A DNA stretch of 64,000 nt from Canna indica (taxonomy: Eukaryota > Streptophyta > Magnoliopsida > Zingiberales > Cannaceae): the NCBI GenBank assembly GCA_034359265.1, contig CP136898.1, positions 50,519,501-50,583,500 of the forward strand, given 5' to 3'. The position numbers were made by a program, and so were the translations under genes. Under the pieces are notes generated by a model that was not told the DNA's origin, made no database searches, and worked only from the letters and a program-made list of their open reading frames with translations. Shown in pieces: positions 53,956-64,000 of this stretch. Each line of letters starts with the position of its first letter. The stretch's first letter is position 1.

Positions 53956-56548
53956 TGCTTTGTAAGAAACGAAAAATTTCCTAATATAAAAATTCTATTT
54001 TTTGTGTAGCGCACCGGATCAGAGGTTAGCCGGGTCGAGCCATAGAAATCGCCTCGAGCAGAAGGTATAACCCGACCCATGGAAATATGAAGTTAAATTG
54101 GTTCAATGGTTATTTCCTTTCTTGATTATGATATCTTATTAAGTCGAGTTCGACTCATGAGTGCGGGTAGGATCGGAGTCCGAATCGGACTCGGATCGAA
54201 CCGAGTAGAAGTCAAATCAAATGAAGGGCAAATGGGTCATTGGATGAGGGGAATAAAACCCCTCACCCAAGCCATCCGTGCGGCTCAAAGAGAGAGCCGC
54301 ACGCAGCCCATCAAGAGGGAGAAAGGGAGAGAGGAGGAGGAGATCTTGTCGGCGCCGAGTTCGTGACGATGCTTGAGGAGATCGGAATCTCATTACATCA
54401 AGATTTCTTCGCGATCCAATTCAAGGTGAGTAGTTAGAGTAGATGTTAAGGGGAGGCGGGTGGCCGGCCCCATGGATTTTGAAATCAAAGTTTTTCTTCG
54501 CGAGTTTTGCCGATCGAGTTATTTCTCCATGTTAGATTTTTAAATCGTTGTGCATACTGTGATTTCATGTTTGAAAACATGTCGATTTCTTGTTTTAAGG
54601 GGCTGGTCGAGTCGAGGAAAAAGGGGAAAGTCATGCTGAAAATTTTCCCAATTTCCTCGCTCGTCTCGCAACTTGCATATCGACTAGTATTCATTTTGTT
54701 TTCGATTTTGGATTGATGCTCGAGTGGACGCTGCAGCCAAGACCACCACCCCTAGAGGTTCGGCCGAGCATGGTCATCATCCTGCTCGAGTTGGCCGAGC
54801 AGTAGAAGGGGGAAAAGTAGGGCTGATTGTATTGGATTGTTGGATCTCTTATTTTATCGTCTTAACTCGCACCTTCATGTTTAAATGTTAGATTAAATTT
54901 GAAGTTTATGTTTACTATTCTATTGGTTAAAATGCATAGATTCCAGCCCCTTCCCACAAGGATTGTTCGGCCGAGCAAGGGTTAAATTTGAAGTTTATGT
55001 TTACTATTCTATTGGTTAAAATGCATAGATTCCAGCCCCTTCCCACAAGGATTGTTTGGCCGAGCAAGGGTTACCTTGCTTGAGCTTCGATCGATCAAGG
55101 GAAAGGGAGGAAATAAACGATTTTGTGTAGTTGTTCATATCTCTCCGTTTAATGTTTATTCATATTCACGTTAATTTTAATCCATATTCATGTTATGAAT
55201 TGTTGGGATAGATCTACATTATCATTTTGGAAATGTTCTTGCTAATGCTTATATGGTATATGTAGATAAGAAAGGTTTCATTTAATTGCTCATATCATGT
55301 TTAATTGTTTATATGCTTAGTGTATGTTCCATGTGGGTTTAACCTTTACATTACTTACTTTTTTATTTTGGTTCTTCATGATATTACTATCCGTAATTAA
55401 TTTGATAAGTGATGTGGAAATGGTAGGTTGAGTGCCTACATAGTTGGTGAGTTCGCTCATTCTAGGAAGAATGGGTTAGATGACTTGTGGTATCATTTAA
55501 CTTAGATACAAGACACATACACTAGATGCTTCATTTAAGGAAACATTGAGACCCTAGGGTAAGGGTTCGGGTATGGGCAATTGCCCGGTAAGCAAAACAC
55601 AATATACTTGCGCACCTGGTTTTGGGTTGCGGTTGATGCTCTACTGAGAAGTGTCACTAGTCGGATGGCAAGCACACGACTTAGCGGTTTATAGGGTCTT
55701 GAGATTGCACCAGCGGGCCCACTAGGTGTTAGATCTGGGTGGCGGTGGATCTTGAGATTTTGTCAGTAGGCCACGCTGATGGTAGACCCTAGTGGGTTGG
55801 GACTAGCTATCCCTAACCCGGAGGACCACTGAAACTAGTGGTCATCCTAGTTGACGGATTCGAAATCTAAAAGTTTCTAAATGAGGAGCCCATAGGGGCT
55901 GGTTTGAGTAGGCCGACTGGCCGATTCAGGTTAAGGAAGGACTGTACCTTCCATATATATACCTAGGTCATTATTGGCCGAGCTTGCATCATGGATATGG
56001 GCCCGAGAGGCCGGTTCATCCACTCATCCGTCTGGCACACTAATTATTTATGGAATATGATTTGATAACTTCCTTATATATGTGATTGCCGAGATTTTAA
56101 GTGGAGATTTGGAAGAATCGCTCACTGAGTTCCTCGTGAACTCACGATTTTCCTCTCTTGTTGTTTTTGCAGAGCCCGACCAGTGAGGTACGGCTTGGTG
56201 GCATGGCGCGCAGCAGAGCAGGCGTGGGTGCAGATCTCATAGCTGGCAGTGTCTAGTCATAGTCGTGTCTATTAGAGTCTGATGTATGCACTGGGTTTAT
56301 TTCTGTAAAAACTTTGAAATGTTTATTTGGAAAACTTTTGGTTGTTTATTTGAAACTTATGGTATTTTAGAACTTGATGTGATTAACTAGTTTTTAACTT
56401 TTAATAATAGTTGTTATCGTTTGTCTTTGGTCATCACTTAATGTTATCTGTTATGTTTTTGCGAGTTGTTAGTTAGTACATAGGGTAAGCTTCGGGGTAC
56501 TGACTCGTACCCTAGCCGGTCACGCGTACCCTGAGTTGGTGTGTGACA
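53956..56548 (+). repeat. solo gypsy LTR, 2.6 kb, inside element E
   Basis: Starts TGCTTTGTAAG and ends GTGTGTGACA. The duplication TGCTC is perfect at 53951-53955 and 56549-56553. The right end has the CGTACCCTxxxxxGGTGTGTGACA pattern shared with the ends of gypsy element F (61571-61609 and 63161-63199). A GC-rich leader with GAGGAGGAG runs (54290-54440) precedes a possible splice donor (AAGGTGAGTAG). No coding frame is convincing. Confidence 0.87.
54893..55070. repeat. 89-bp tandem duplication inside the solo LTR
   Basis: 54893-54981 is repeated at 54982-55070 with one visible difference (TTCGG against TTTGG in the GGCCGAGCAAGGG part). Such near-identity points to a recent slippage or unequal exchange. 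Confidence 0.9.
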
Positions 56549-58019
56549 TGCTCCTCATTTCAAGTTGAGTGCCAAACAATGTTCAGCCATATTATGCCCA
56601 AAAATTCTAAAATAATATTTTATTCTTAAGCAGGGGACTGTGGGCCCGAGTTTGCGCGGATTGGCATAGAGTCGCATAATTTAATTCGGGTAAGCTTTAT
56701 ATATGGAAAACAATTTTAGGAAAATATAATTATTTTACTTCTATGATTTAGCATTCTAGGATGATAGAGGGTCTCAAGACAAATTTAGCGGTTCAATCGG
56801 AACTCGAATCAGAGTTAGAATGGGTTAGATACGGGCTGTTTAAGTCGTTTAACTTAAGTGAGGACGTTCTGGTAATTTGGGCCAGCTAGGGCCCATAAAT
56901 TATCAAAGGGGGGCGCACGGCTTCTGTTTCCAGCCACACGCCACCCAAAAAAGAGAGAGAGAGTGAGGGAGAGGAGGCAACACCAAGAAGAGGAGGAGCC
57001 GTCGGAGCCGGGATTTCGCGAGTTCGTCGACGTTCAACGTAGGAAGATCCCCCGCTCCTTCTTCCTCCCCGGTTTCTCCAAAAAGGTGAGTGGTTCTAGT
57101 CTTCTTTCCCTCAATTTCCTCATTCATGCCGTCGCCCCTATGTCATGGGGATTTTGTTGTTTTCGTTGGATTTTTCGTGAATTGAATTGGATATTCGTAT
57201 TGAGAATTTTATCGTGAACGCAACAGTTCTATCAGATTAATTTTTGGACAATTGGCCGCCCCTTTTCCTTTCTGTGCCGCCCCTCTTCTTCCTTGTTTTC
57301 TTGATGTTTTCTTGAGGATTCTTGATGGTTGTTGGAATTTCTTGGTGCTTGCTTGAGATCTTGAGGGAAGGACGGAGATATAGTGGAATTAGGGTATGTC
57401 GACCCCTTTAGGAGGGTCCTTAAGAACCCTAGGGTGGCCGGCCACCCCAAAGGAGAGATTTTTAGGAATTTAGACATGTTTTCACACCTAGGAGATATAC
57501 TTTAGGTATGTTGGATGGATTCCTAATAGTATGATCATTGTAGGAACTTATACTTAGAGATTTGGAACCCTAGGGACACCTAGAGATGCTAGGACCTAAA
57601 CTTAATCATCGAAAGGGCCGACCCTAAGAACACCTAAGGGAGCCGAACCCTCCTAGCCCTTGGGGCACTCGGGTGAGGAAGGTAGGTTGGCCTAAGGTAT
57701 TCGGTTAGGGTCTTCAAGGGAGGGTTACATTGTATATGATTGCTAGGTGGTGATACCCTATCTTTTTGGGGCTTCCTATAAGTGTTTTCCTTCTTTTTAT
57801 TCTATGCTTTAGATGTGTTGTATATTTATGCCATGATGTACCTTTCTTGTCATATGCTTATATTTACATGTGTGGTTGTGAATTATGATCGGAGAAGGTG
57901 GAGGATGAGGTATGTTCTAAAAAACCCTTATTTACTTGTCGATAGCACATTATATTTTAAGTTGATATACCTGCGTGTGTGATGATGTGATGTGCTTGTT
58001 GCATTTCCCGAAAACCTCG

Positions 58020-58210
58020 CTGGTGAGGGGAGGGTATGCCCTAAAGGGACAACGTTGGCCTTATCCCGGAAGTTCGGCTGATCAGGGGAGATCATACCCC
58101 AAAATGACAGTCCGGAGACCCGACTAGTGAGGGGAACGTATGCCCCAACGAGACTGATCGAAAGAGCCATGTCGATGAGGGAAGAGCATACCCCAAAGAG
58201 ACGACACTGG
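58020..58210. repeat. four diverged repeats of about 55 bp in the element F LTR
   Basis: GGTGAGGGGAGGGTATGCCC, GATCAGGGGAGATCATACCCC, AGTGAGGGGAACGTATGCCCC and GATGAGGGAAGAGCATACCCC recur at intervals of about 55-60 bp. All lie in the distal part of the LTR. Confidence 0.7.
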
Positions 58211-58586
58211 CTAGCTGGTAGATCAGGGGCCACATCGACTACCTACCCCTCTATAGCGATGAGGACCGACGCATCCAGTTAAGCATGTGGATTGTTGCAT
58301 TGAGCATATTATATGTTGCGGCATTTTTCTTACAGGTTTCTACATGTTGACGAGGATGATTGCTCTGCTAAATTAAATGCTCAAAATAAAAAATATGTTT
58401 TATATTTCTTATGCTTACTTATATATTTTTTGATTATGCATGATGATGATGTTGTGGTGAAACTAAGGGTTGATCTACTCACTAAGTCCCAGTTGGACTT
58501 ACCCCTCATTCTATTTTGCAGCACATGAGTTAGATCAGAGAGGTACCAGGGTGCAGTAGTGCGACTGGTGGCAGTAGGGCAGCGGG

Positions 58587-61276
58587 TGTCACGCCCCGGC
58601 CCCCGGCCCAGGAACCGACGGCGACTCGGTCACCGCGCAGCGGAATGAAAAGCCACGAATAATCACATAAAATACAACAACAACATAAAAACCAATAATT
58701 AAAATCCATCAGTCAGATCAAATACAATTATCCAAATATAAAATAAATCTACAAATTATAGCTCCAAAATAACAATATCAAAGCCGAGCTATAAGACGAC
58801 AAAACAAACCAAAATACAAAAGCAGTCGCCATCAGAGCTCCACATCTACGACTGACTACTAGCTGTTTAAAAACTATCTACACCTCGATCTACAAATCGA
58901 CTGCTCACCCCTGCAAGTCTGAAGCAAAAACAACGGAGATCAGCGAATGCTGAGTAGGAGAATCACAATATGATCAACAAGTATCAAGTGTCAACTCGAC
59001 AATAAATAACAACATGGCTTAAGATGCAGTCAAAGGCGATGAACACAACAAATACACATCACCTACTCCTAAACAACATCAACTGAATCATCGAGCGTGT
59101 GGACCATTGGGTAAAAATCCCACACTCTACCACCCATAGAGTGGCATCAATCGTCCGCTCCAACGGTGACGCGACTACCCCCACCAAGCAGGTAGCCCGA
59201 CGGGCGTCATATCCGACATCTGCACACCCGAAGGTGCCCAAAGTGACTAGTCAATATCCATACCCTCACCCATGTCTGGAGGGTACCGCAATAAAATGGT
59301 CCTGGACCGAAGTCCTCTCCGAGGCCGTAGCCTCCAGATTGACAGCAACCATGCAACTCGACTCCAAGAGTGCAACAAGGTATATCACCATGATCAACAA
59401 CATAGCAACAACTCCAAGTGATTATGACATGATCAACATGCTACTAATATAACATCATCATGATCAACAATATAACAACTCCAATTGATTATGACATGAT
59501 CAACAGGATAAGAACATGATCAACAAGTAAACAACACCACATATATCAACATGGCACTATGCATACAATGACTAATCCAATGCACTGTAGGATTAGTACA
59601 ACATACTATGATCAAGAATAAACACCAATAAGCAATAATAAAATGCAACACATGCAATTCCTCTACATGGCATGTCCAACGATAATATGCAACATGAGTT
59701 CAATAATTTCATAAAACAAACCAAACAATGGAAGCAAAGGTATTTCCGTAATTTATCTCCGACAACAACTCGACAACAAACAAGGGACGACAGACTTGCA
59801 GGCTCAACCCATCACCAAAACTACCAATATTTCACACTAACTAACCCACCAAATTTTCAGACTAATAATTTTAATATTATTTAAACATCTCGACAACCTC
59901 AACAACTAACCAACTGAAAGAACATCCTAACAATATTTTCTCGAAAAACCAACCCCACCATTGCGTTCAGCACGCGAAAAAAATTAAGATTTCTATTCAC
60001 CTCAACTTCAACCGACAACTAGGGACCCACCAACTAAATTAATTTCAAACACAACTATATCATTAACTTACTAAACAATATCAATACTGAAATATATCAA
60101 AATTATATCAAATGATCTCCAATCTTAAATCCGACACCACCATCGCGTTCAGCACACGAAAATGATCAAGATTCCTATTCACCTCAACTTCAACAGACAA
60201 CTCGGGGCCCACCAACTAAATTAATTTCAAACATAATTTTCACCCACTTATTAAACACAGCAGAATACTGAAATAATATCAAAATCATACCAAACAATCT
60301 CCAATCAGAAATCTGACACCACCATCACGTTCAGCACGCGAAAATCTACAACTTTAGTATTAACCTCAACTCGATCCGACGACTCTACGATCAACTACAA
60401 AAATACCCCAATAATTCATAAATCAATCCAATTTCATATGATACAGCTCTATTCTCTAAACACTATTCATATCCCACCCACTCGTCTCCTCTCCCCTCAC
60501 CCCTCACGCTGCCCCTTGCCCCTGCGCCCGACGCCACCTCCCTACTCCGCTCGAACCCACACCGACCGGCCCTCCCGGCCGCCGACGATCACCTCGGCGG
60601 TGACGTCGCCTCTCCCGCAACTCCCGACGTCGGCGGGACGCCCTCTCTCTCTCTTTCTCTCTCTCTCCTCTCGATCTCCCTCTTCACCCCTCACCCCACC
60701 TACAGCTCGCCGCCCCCTCCTCTTCCAGCCAGCCACCTAATCGTCGCCGACCGACGACTCCACAGCCCCGCCCTCTCCTTCATCCTCCGGCCTCGCCCAG
60801 TCCCACGACCGACCGAGCGAAGGCCCGAATAGCCCGCCGGCAGCGTTCGGCTACCCGGTGCCACCATGGCTGCGCGTGGCAGCCCTCCGGCTGGCTGACC
60901 TCGACGTGGCAGTCCGCAGCCACTACACGCGGCCGCTACGTGCGACATCCGCACGCAGCCAGCCCGCGTGTGTTGTGGCTTCACAGCCACTTCTTCCCCC
61001 TTGTCTTCGTCGTTAGATCGGCGGAGATAACAACGGAAATGAAGAACGGAGAGGATGAGATCTCCTACCTCAATCCCGCGACTCCGGCGACGACGAGCTC
61101 CACCGGCGACACACGCCGACTTCTCCGCCGCCTGCCGACGCCCTCGCTTCTTCCTCTTCTTCTCTACTTCTCCTCACTTAAACCCCTCAATAGCACCTCT
61201 CCCTCACTTATCCTCACCGCCACCTGGCACTTCTCCACTTTCATAGCCATTTTTTTTTTAATACCCGGATATAACA
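58587..61276 (-). repeat. solo gypsy LTR nested in the LTR of element F
   Basis: Plus-strand ends TGTCACGCCCC and CGGATATAACA. The LTR is minus-oriented: read on the minus strand, a GC-rich leader precedes a GCTGATCTCCGTTGTTTTTGC stretch like the one in the other gypsy LTRs. Length 2690 bp. The flanks GCGGG and ACAGG are a poor duplication (3 of 5) whose two differences would be C-to-T changes on the minus strand. On either side the LTR of element F reads on. Confidence 0.72.
59955..60345. repeat. 182-bp tandem repeat, a little over two units
   Basis: GCGTTCAGCACxCGAAAA recurs at about 59963, 60145 and 60327, spaced 182 bp. The intervening sequence (TTCACCTCAACTTCAAC, CCACCAACTAAATTAATTTC) is also repeated. 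Confidence 0.85.
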
Positions 61277-61612
61277 ACAGGTCTCGTGACATGTCGTGGT
61301 CGAGGGGGATAACCGAGTCATTTTTATTTCTTTTGTGTCATTGAGTCATGTCGACTCGATTTATTTGTTTCCGCACTTTTATTACTTGAGGTGTCTTGTT
61401 TAGTAATTAAACTTTTGAAACTGATTTGAACATTTGTTATTTATTGAGTTTGTGGTCTAGGGTTTTCTTGAAAATAAATGTCTTTTATAAATTCTTGCAA
61501 AGTTATTAAATGTTCAAGTATGGTCTTGTTGTTTATGTGGCTTGGTTTGGTTTAGGCTTCGGAGTTTGTGGCGTACCCTGGTCGGTCATATCAGAATTGG
61601 GGTCTGACAATG

Positions 61613-61624
61613 TGATATCAGAGC
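61613..61624 (+). promoter_or_regulatory. primer-binding site of element F
   Basis: TGATATCAGAGC three bases after the LTR end. It differs at one base from the common TGGTATCAGAGC. Confidence 0.8.
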
Positions 61625-61805
61625 GGGTACGACAATAGGATAATAAGTATTGTGTAGGGGCATTGCTAGCGTGTTCACATATGATATGTCCTAGTCATGA
61701 GATCGACAGCTGAACTTGCGCACCAAGGGCAGTACAAATTTTTTTATATTAAAATTGTTGCTTATATATTGAAATTGTGTGGTACTTGCTTTCTTATTTA
61801 ATAGC

Positions 61806-63160
61806 AATGGAGGCATATGATGATATCGTGATGAGTGGAAGCGGAAGTAACTCGTCTGGCAGACAAGGCCGAAGCCGAGGTCGTGGCCGAGGCAGAGGCT
61901 GTGTTACCAGCTAGGTGGCTTAGGAGGAGGCAGCACGATATCCCAAAGTTGTACTACTAAAGACCCAGGTGACGGAACTGATCGAGGAGCAATTCGCAGA
62001 GAATGAGATGAATTCGATCGAGAATGGGAGGAGTTCCGTAGAGAGCGAGAGGAGCTTCGTAGGGAGCAGGAGCTAGTGCAGCAGCGGACCCCATAGTGGC
62101 ACCCGCAGTGACCAAACTTGTCGAGCCAGTTCAGTCTGGATACGAGGAGGAGGACCGGTGAGAGCCGATGATATGCAGCTCATTGTACATGGATTTTGTA
62201 AATCTGAAGCCGCAAGTATTCACAGACACGGATCAGGCAGTGGAGGTGACGGCATTCCTAAATGACTCACAGAATATGCTCGATCTTGGAGTGTTCCTCT
62301 GAGGCGATGGCGCATATAGTTGGTTGCAGCTTAGAGGCCCAGCGAAGGAGTGGCATCAATCATGAAGGACACGTAAGGGGACTCATGCATTAGCCCCTAC
62401 GTGGGGAGAATTTCAGACTGCTATAATTAAAAAGTACCTACCCAGGAATGTCCGCGAAAGGCGGGCTAGGGAGTTCGAGCAGCTTCGCCAGACCGGCACT
62501 ATGACGGTGTCAGAATATGAGATCAAATTCACACGATTGTCTCGTTACCACCCATCTCCAGTGGTGACTGAGACGGACCGGGTGAGGCGGTTCGTGGAGG
62601 GTCTGAGGGTACATATTGGCAGACTAATACACTACACCAAGGGCACTACCTTTCTGCAGGTGGTGGATGAGGCAATGCGGAAGGAAGCCATGGTATCTAC
62701 TGACCGGCAGGATGGACCAACCCGAAATAGGTTCAGGCAGCACTGTTAGGAGGATAGGCGTACCCAGTCTAGGGGGTGCCGGCACTGGGATGGCGCGGCT
62801 GCAGAACCAAGGACAAGGAAATTTCAAAGGCCGTACGTGGACAGGACCACCGACGACTACTCAGAGGCCACAGTACCAGAAGGCCAAAGAGGCGAGGTGC
62901 CAAAGTGCAAATAATACGGGAGGAGGCACAGAGGGGCTTGCTATAGTCTGAGTACCTATTTTGGGTGCGGCTAGCCATGCCATATTAGGAGGGACTGCCT
63001 TGCAGGTGGTCAAGCAGCGCTACCACCTAGAGGAAGAGCCCCTATGTCGGCAGCTTCAGTGGCACGGTGGACTCAGACTCAGGGGACCGGACAGCAGCGC
63101 ACGGCGTGCCCTGAAAGGCCGCCTGCTCGTGTATTTGCACTGACTCCTGAGGGCGCAGAG
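61806..63160 (+). pseudogene. gypsy gag of element F
   Basis: ATG at about 61806, then an arginine- and glycine-rich start. Retrotransposon gag core from about 62185: FVNLKPQVFTDT, ATTAFL-like, SWLQLRGPAKEW, then TMTVSEYEIKFTRLSRYHP and VRRFVEGLR in the frame 62501-62749. The zinc-knuckle region near 62960-63000 keeps GHIRRDC-like sequence but has a stop and has lost its first cysteine. The end (ARVFALTPEGAEA near 63125-63160) is the usual gag-protease boundary of Tekay-type elements. Several stops and frame changes are present. Confidence 0.8.
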
Positions 63161-63199
63161 GCGTACCCTGGCCGGTCATACCAGAATTGGGGTGTGACA
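63161..63199 (+). repeat. 3' LTR remnant of element F
   Basis: GCGTACCCTGG...GGGTGTGACA matches the last 39 bp of the 5' LTR (61571-61609) with a few differences and is followed by the AGCCA duplication. Confidence 0.82.
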
Positions 63200-63204
63200 A
63201 GCCA

Positions 63205-63890
63205 CTGTTGAACATAAGCAAGAAATGGAGAAAACTCGTTATACCTCAGCAATTGGAAGTTTGATGTATGCTATGGTGTGCACTAGATCGGACATTGCTC
63301 ATGCAGTTGATATTGTAAGTCGTTTCACTTCAAATCCAGGTAAAGAGCATTGGAATGCTATGAAATGGATTATAAGATATCTCAAAGGTACAACCAATTT
63401 GAACCTCAATTTTGGTGGTGAGAAACCTTTGCTAGTTGGTTTTGCAGATGCAGACTATGCTGGAGATGTTGATTCTTAAGGTCTACATCAGGTTACATGA
63501 TCAAATTAGCAGGTGGAGCTATAGCATGTTAGTCACAAGTGCAAAAGTGTGTTACATTGTCAACTACAGAAGCAGAGTACATTGCTGCAACAAAAGCTTG
63601 CAAAGAGTTATTATGGTTGAAGAATTTTTCTTGGAGCTTGGTTTCAAGCAAGACCGTTATGAGTTGTTCTGCGACAACTAAAGTGTTATTCACCTTGCTA
63701 AGAATTTGAGTCTCCATTTCAAATCAAAGCATATTGATATCTGTTACCATTGGATACAGGATGTGTTGGAATCAAAAGCATTGGAGTTGGTGAAAATTCA
63801 TACAGATAACAATGGTAATGATATGTTGACCAAGGCATTGTCAAATGGGAAGCTTGAAACATGTTGCTTGAGTGGCGAGGTCCTCCACTA
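63205..63890 (+). pseudogene. copia RNase H, element E
   Basis: The frame from 63225 has TSAIGSLMYAMVCTRSDIAHAVDIVSRF and GFADADYAGDVDS. After a TAA at about 63477 and a shift, a TTEAEYIAATKA-type block and YELFCDN follow. The frame 63706 onward has KSKHIDICYHWIQDVLE and NDMLTKAL, the conserved end. An in-frame TAA follows CDN at about 63679. Confidence 0.87.
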
Positions 63891-63908
63891 CGTCGTGAGG
63901 GGAAGATT

Positions 63909-64000
63909 TGTTGGGTTGGATCACTCCTATGTGGAGGCCGAAACCCACATGTCACCAGGGTTGTATCCCTATTATAAATAAACATAACTTGTTGAAAAAG
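63909..64000 (+). repeat. start of the 3' LTR of element E
   Basis: TGTTGGGTTGGATCACTCC follows the purine tract GTGAGGGGAAGATT. The 92 bp match the beginning of the 5' LTR at 49926, with about 10 differences, including the TATAAATA box. Confidence 0.88.

Larger units (their letters stand above)
56590..61609 (+). repeat. 5' LTR of gypsy element F, split by a solo LTR
   Basis: Left part 56590-58586 (TATTATGCCC start, where TG would be expected), right part 61277-61609 (GGGGTCTGACA end); about 2.3 kb when the insert is set aside. It has a GC-rich leader with GAGAGAG and AGGAGGAG (56950-57060) followed by AAAGGTGAGTGG, as in the solo LTR at 53956. Four GAGGGGAGxGTATGCCC-type repeats lie at 58020-58200. 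Confidence 0.8.
56590..63199 (+). mobile_element. gypsy element F (Tekay/Del-like LTRs), pol deleted
   Basis: The 5-bp duplication AGCCA lies at 56585-56589 and 63200-63204. A long 5' LTR (56590-61609, with a solo LTR nested in it) is followed by a primer site TGATATCAGAGC (61613-61624), gag sequence to about 63159 and then only the last roughly 42 bp of a 3' LTR. RT, RNase H and integrase are missing. The join between gag and the LTR end lies at GCGTACCCTGG (63161). Confidence 0.87.
49926..64000 (+). mobile_element. copia element E, with two gypsy-type insertions
   Basis: 5' LTR 49926-50638, primer site, gag, protease, integrase and RT up to 53955. A solo LTR and gypsy element F follow, then RNase H, a purine tract (63892-63908) and the first 92 bp of the 3' LTR at the window end. 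The two insertions each have a perfect 5-bp duplication, and the pol frame is continuous across both when they are set aside. Frame changes and stops show the element is dead. Its own target duplication cannot be checked, because the right end is outside the window. Confidence 0.9.

Noticed and set aside
56903..57217. Frames beside GAGAGAG/AGGAGGAG with a splice-donor-like GGTGAG
   Set aside because: This looks like a plant gene leader, but the same arrangement occurs in the related LTR at 54290-54430. It is part of a gypsy LTR, not a host gene.
60438..61344. Long proline-, arginine- and leucine-rich frames on both strands (up to 134 codons)
   Set aside because: They are in the GC-rich leader of the minus-oriented solo LTR. 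Frames on both strands overlap and none has a recognisable domain.
1..64000. tRNA, rRNA or snRNA genes
   Set aside because: No cloverleaf with conserved arm sequences and no rRNA-like stretch was noticed on reading. The TGGTATCAGAGC words are retrotransposon primer sites, not tRNA genes. A dedicated tRNA scan was not possible.

Overview
This 64 kb window reads as plant nuclear heterochromatin or intergenic DNA from an angiosperm, probably one with a large, transposon-rich genome. Nothing in it looks like an intact host gene. Almost every recognisable coding stretch is a broken piece of a Ty1/copia or Ty3/gypsy retrotransposon or of a CACTA (En/Spm) transposon. hAT-like elements, solo LTRs and long repeats fill the rest. 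Two short stretches resemble plant host genes: an oligopeptide-transporter (OPT) fragment inside a CACTA element, and a methylesterase-like alpha/beta-hydrolase fragment inside a long inverted-repeat structure. Both look like captured fragments. The species cannot be named from the sequence.

Left part, 1-18.8 kb: a minus-strand copia element (A) runs from its 3' LTR at the window edge through RNase H, RT and integrase. Two insertions split it. The first is an 11.8 kb non-autonomous CACTA element (1410-13203, target duplication TAC), which carries the OPT fragment and has itself received a hAT-like element, a copia gag/LTR fragment, a complete small non-coding LTR element and a solo LTR. The second is the 3' half of a plus-strand copia element (13843-17528), flanked by an unusual 77-bp direct duplication.

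Middle, 18.8-37 kb: a minus-strand copia element (B) with UBN2-type gag extends from about 19735 to 34094. It is split by a nearly complete gypsy element (23228-28481, duplication CCCAT), a solo LTR (29396-30783, GCCAT) and a 1.26 kb hAT element (31648-32905, CATGGAAC). A plus-strand copia pol and 3' LTR fragment follows and is cut off by a truncated hAT.

37-43 kb: a decayed autonomous CACTA element with a TNP2-type transposase pseudogene, a TNPA-like spliced pseudogene and sub-terminal repeats. 43-50 kb: an LTR remnant, then a large inverted structure whose arms contain roughly 170-200 bp tandem repeats. Its core holds a 490-bp near-perfect palindrome, a short-period repeat, the methylesterase fragment and two nested hAT elements.

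Right part, 49.9-64 kb: a plus-strand copia element (E), with its 5' LTR at 49926 and 3' LTR at the window end. It is interrupted by a 2.6 kb solo gypsy LTR (duplication TGCTC) and by a gypsy element (F, duplication AGCCA) that has lost its pol genes and whose own 5' LTR contains another solo LTR. The target duplications give a relative order of insertion events. Every element boundary given here was read by eye from TG/CA ends, terminal repeats and target duplications. No database search was possible.
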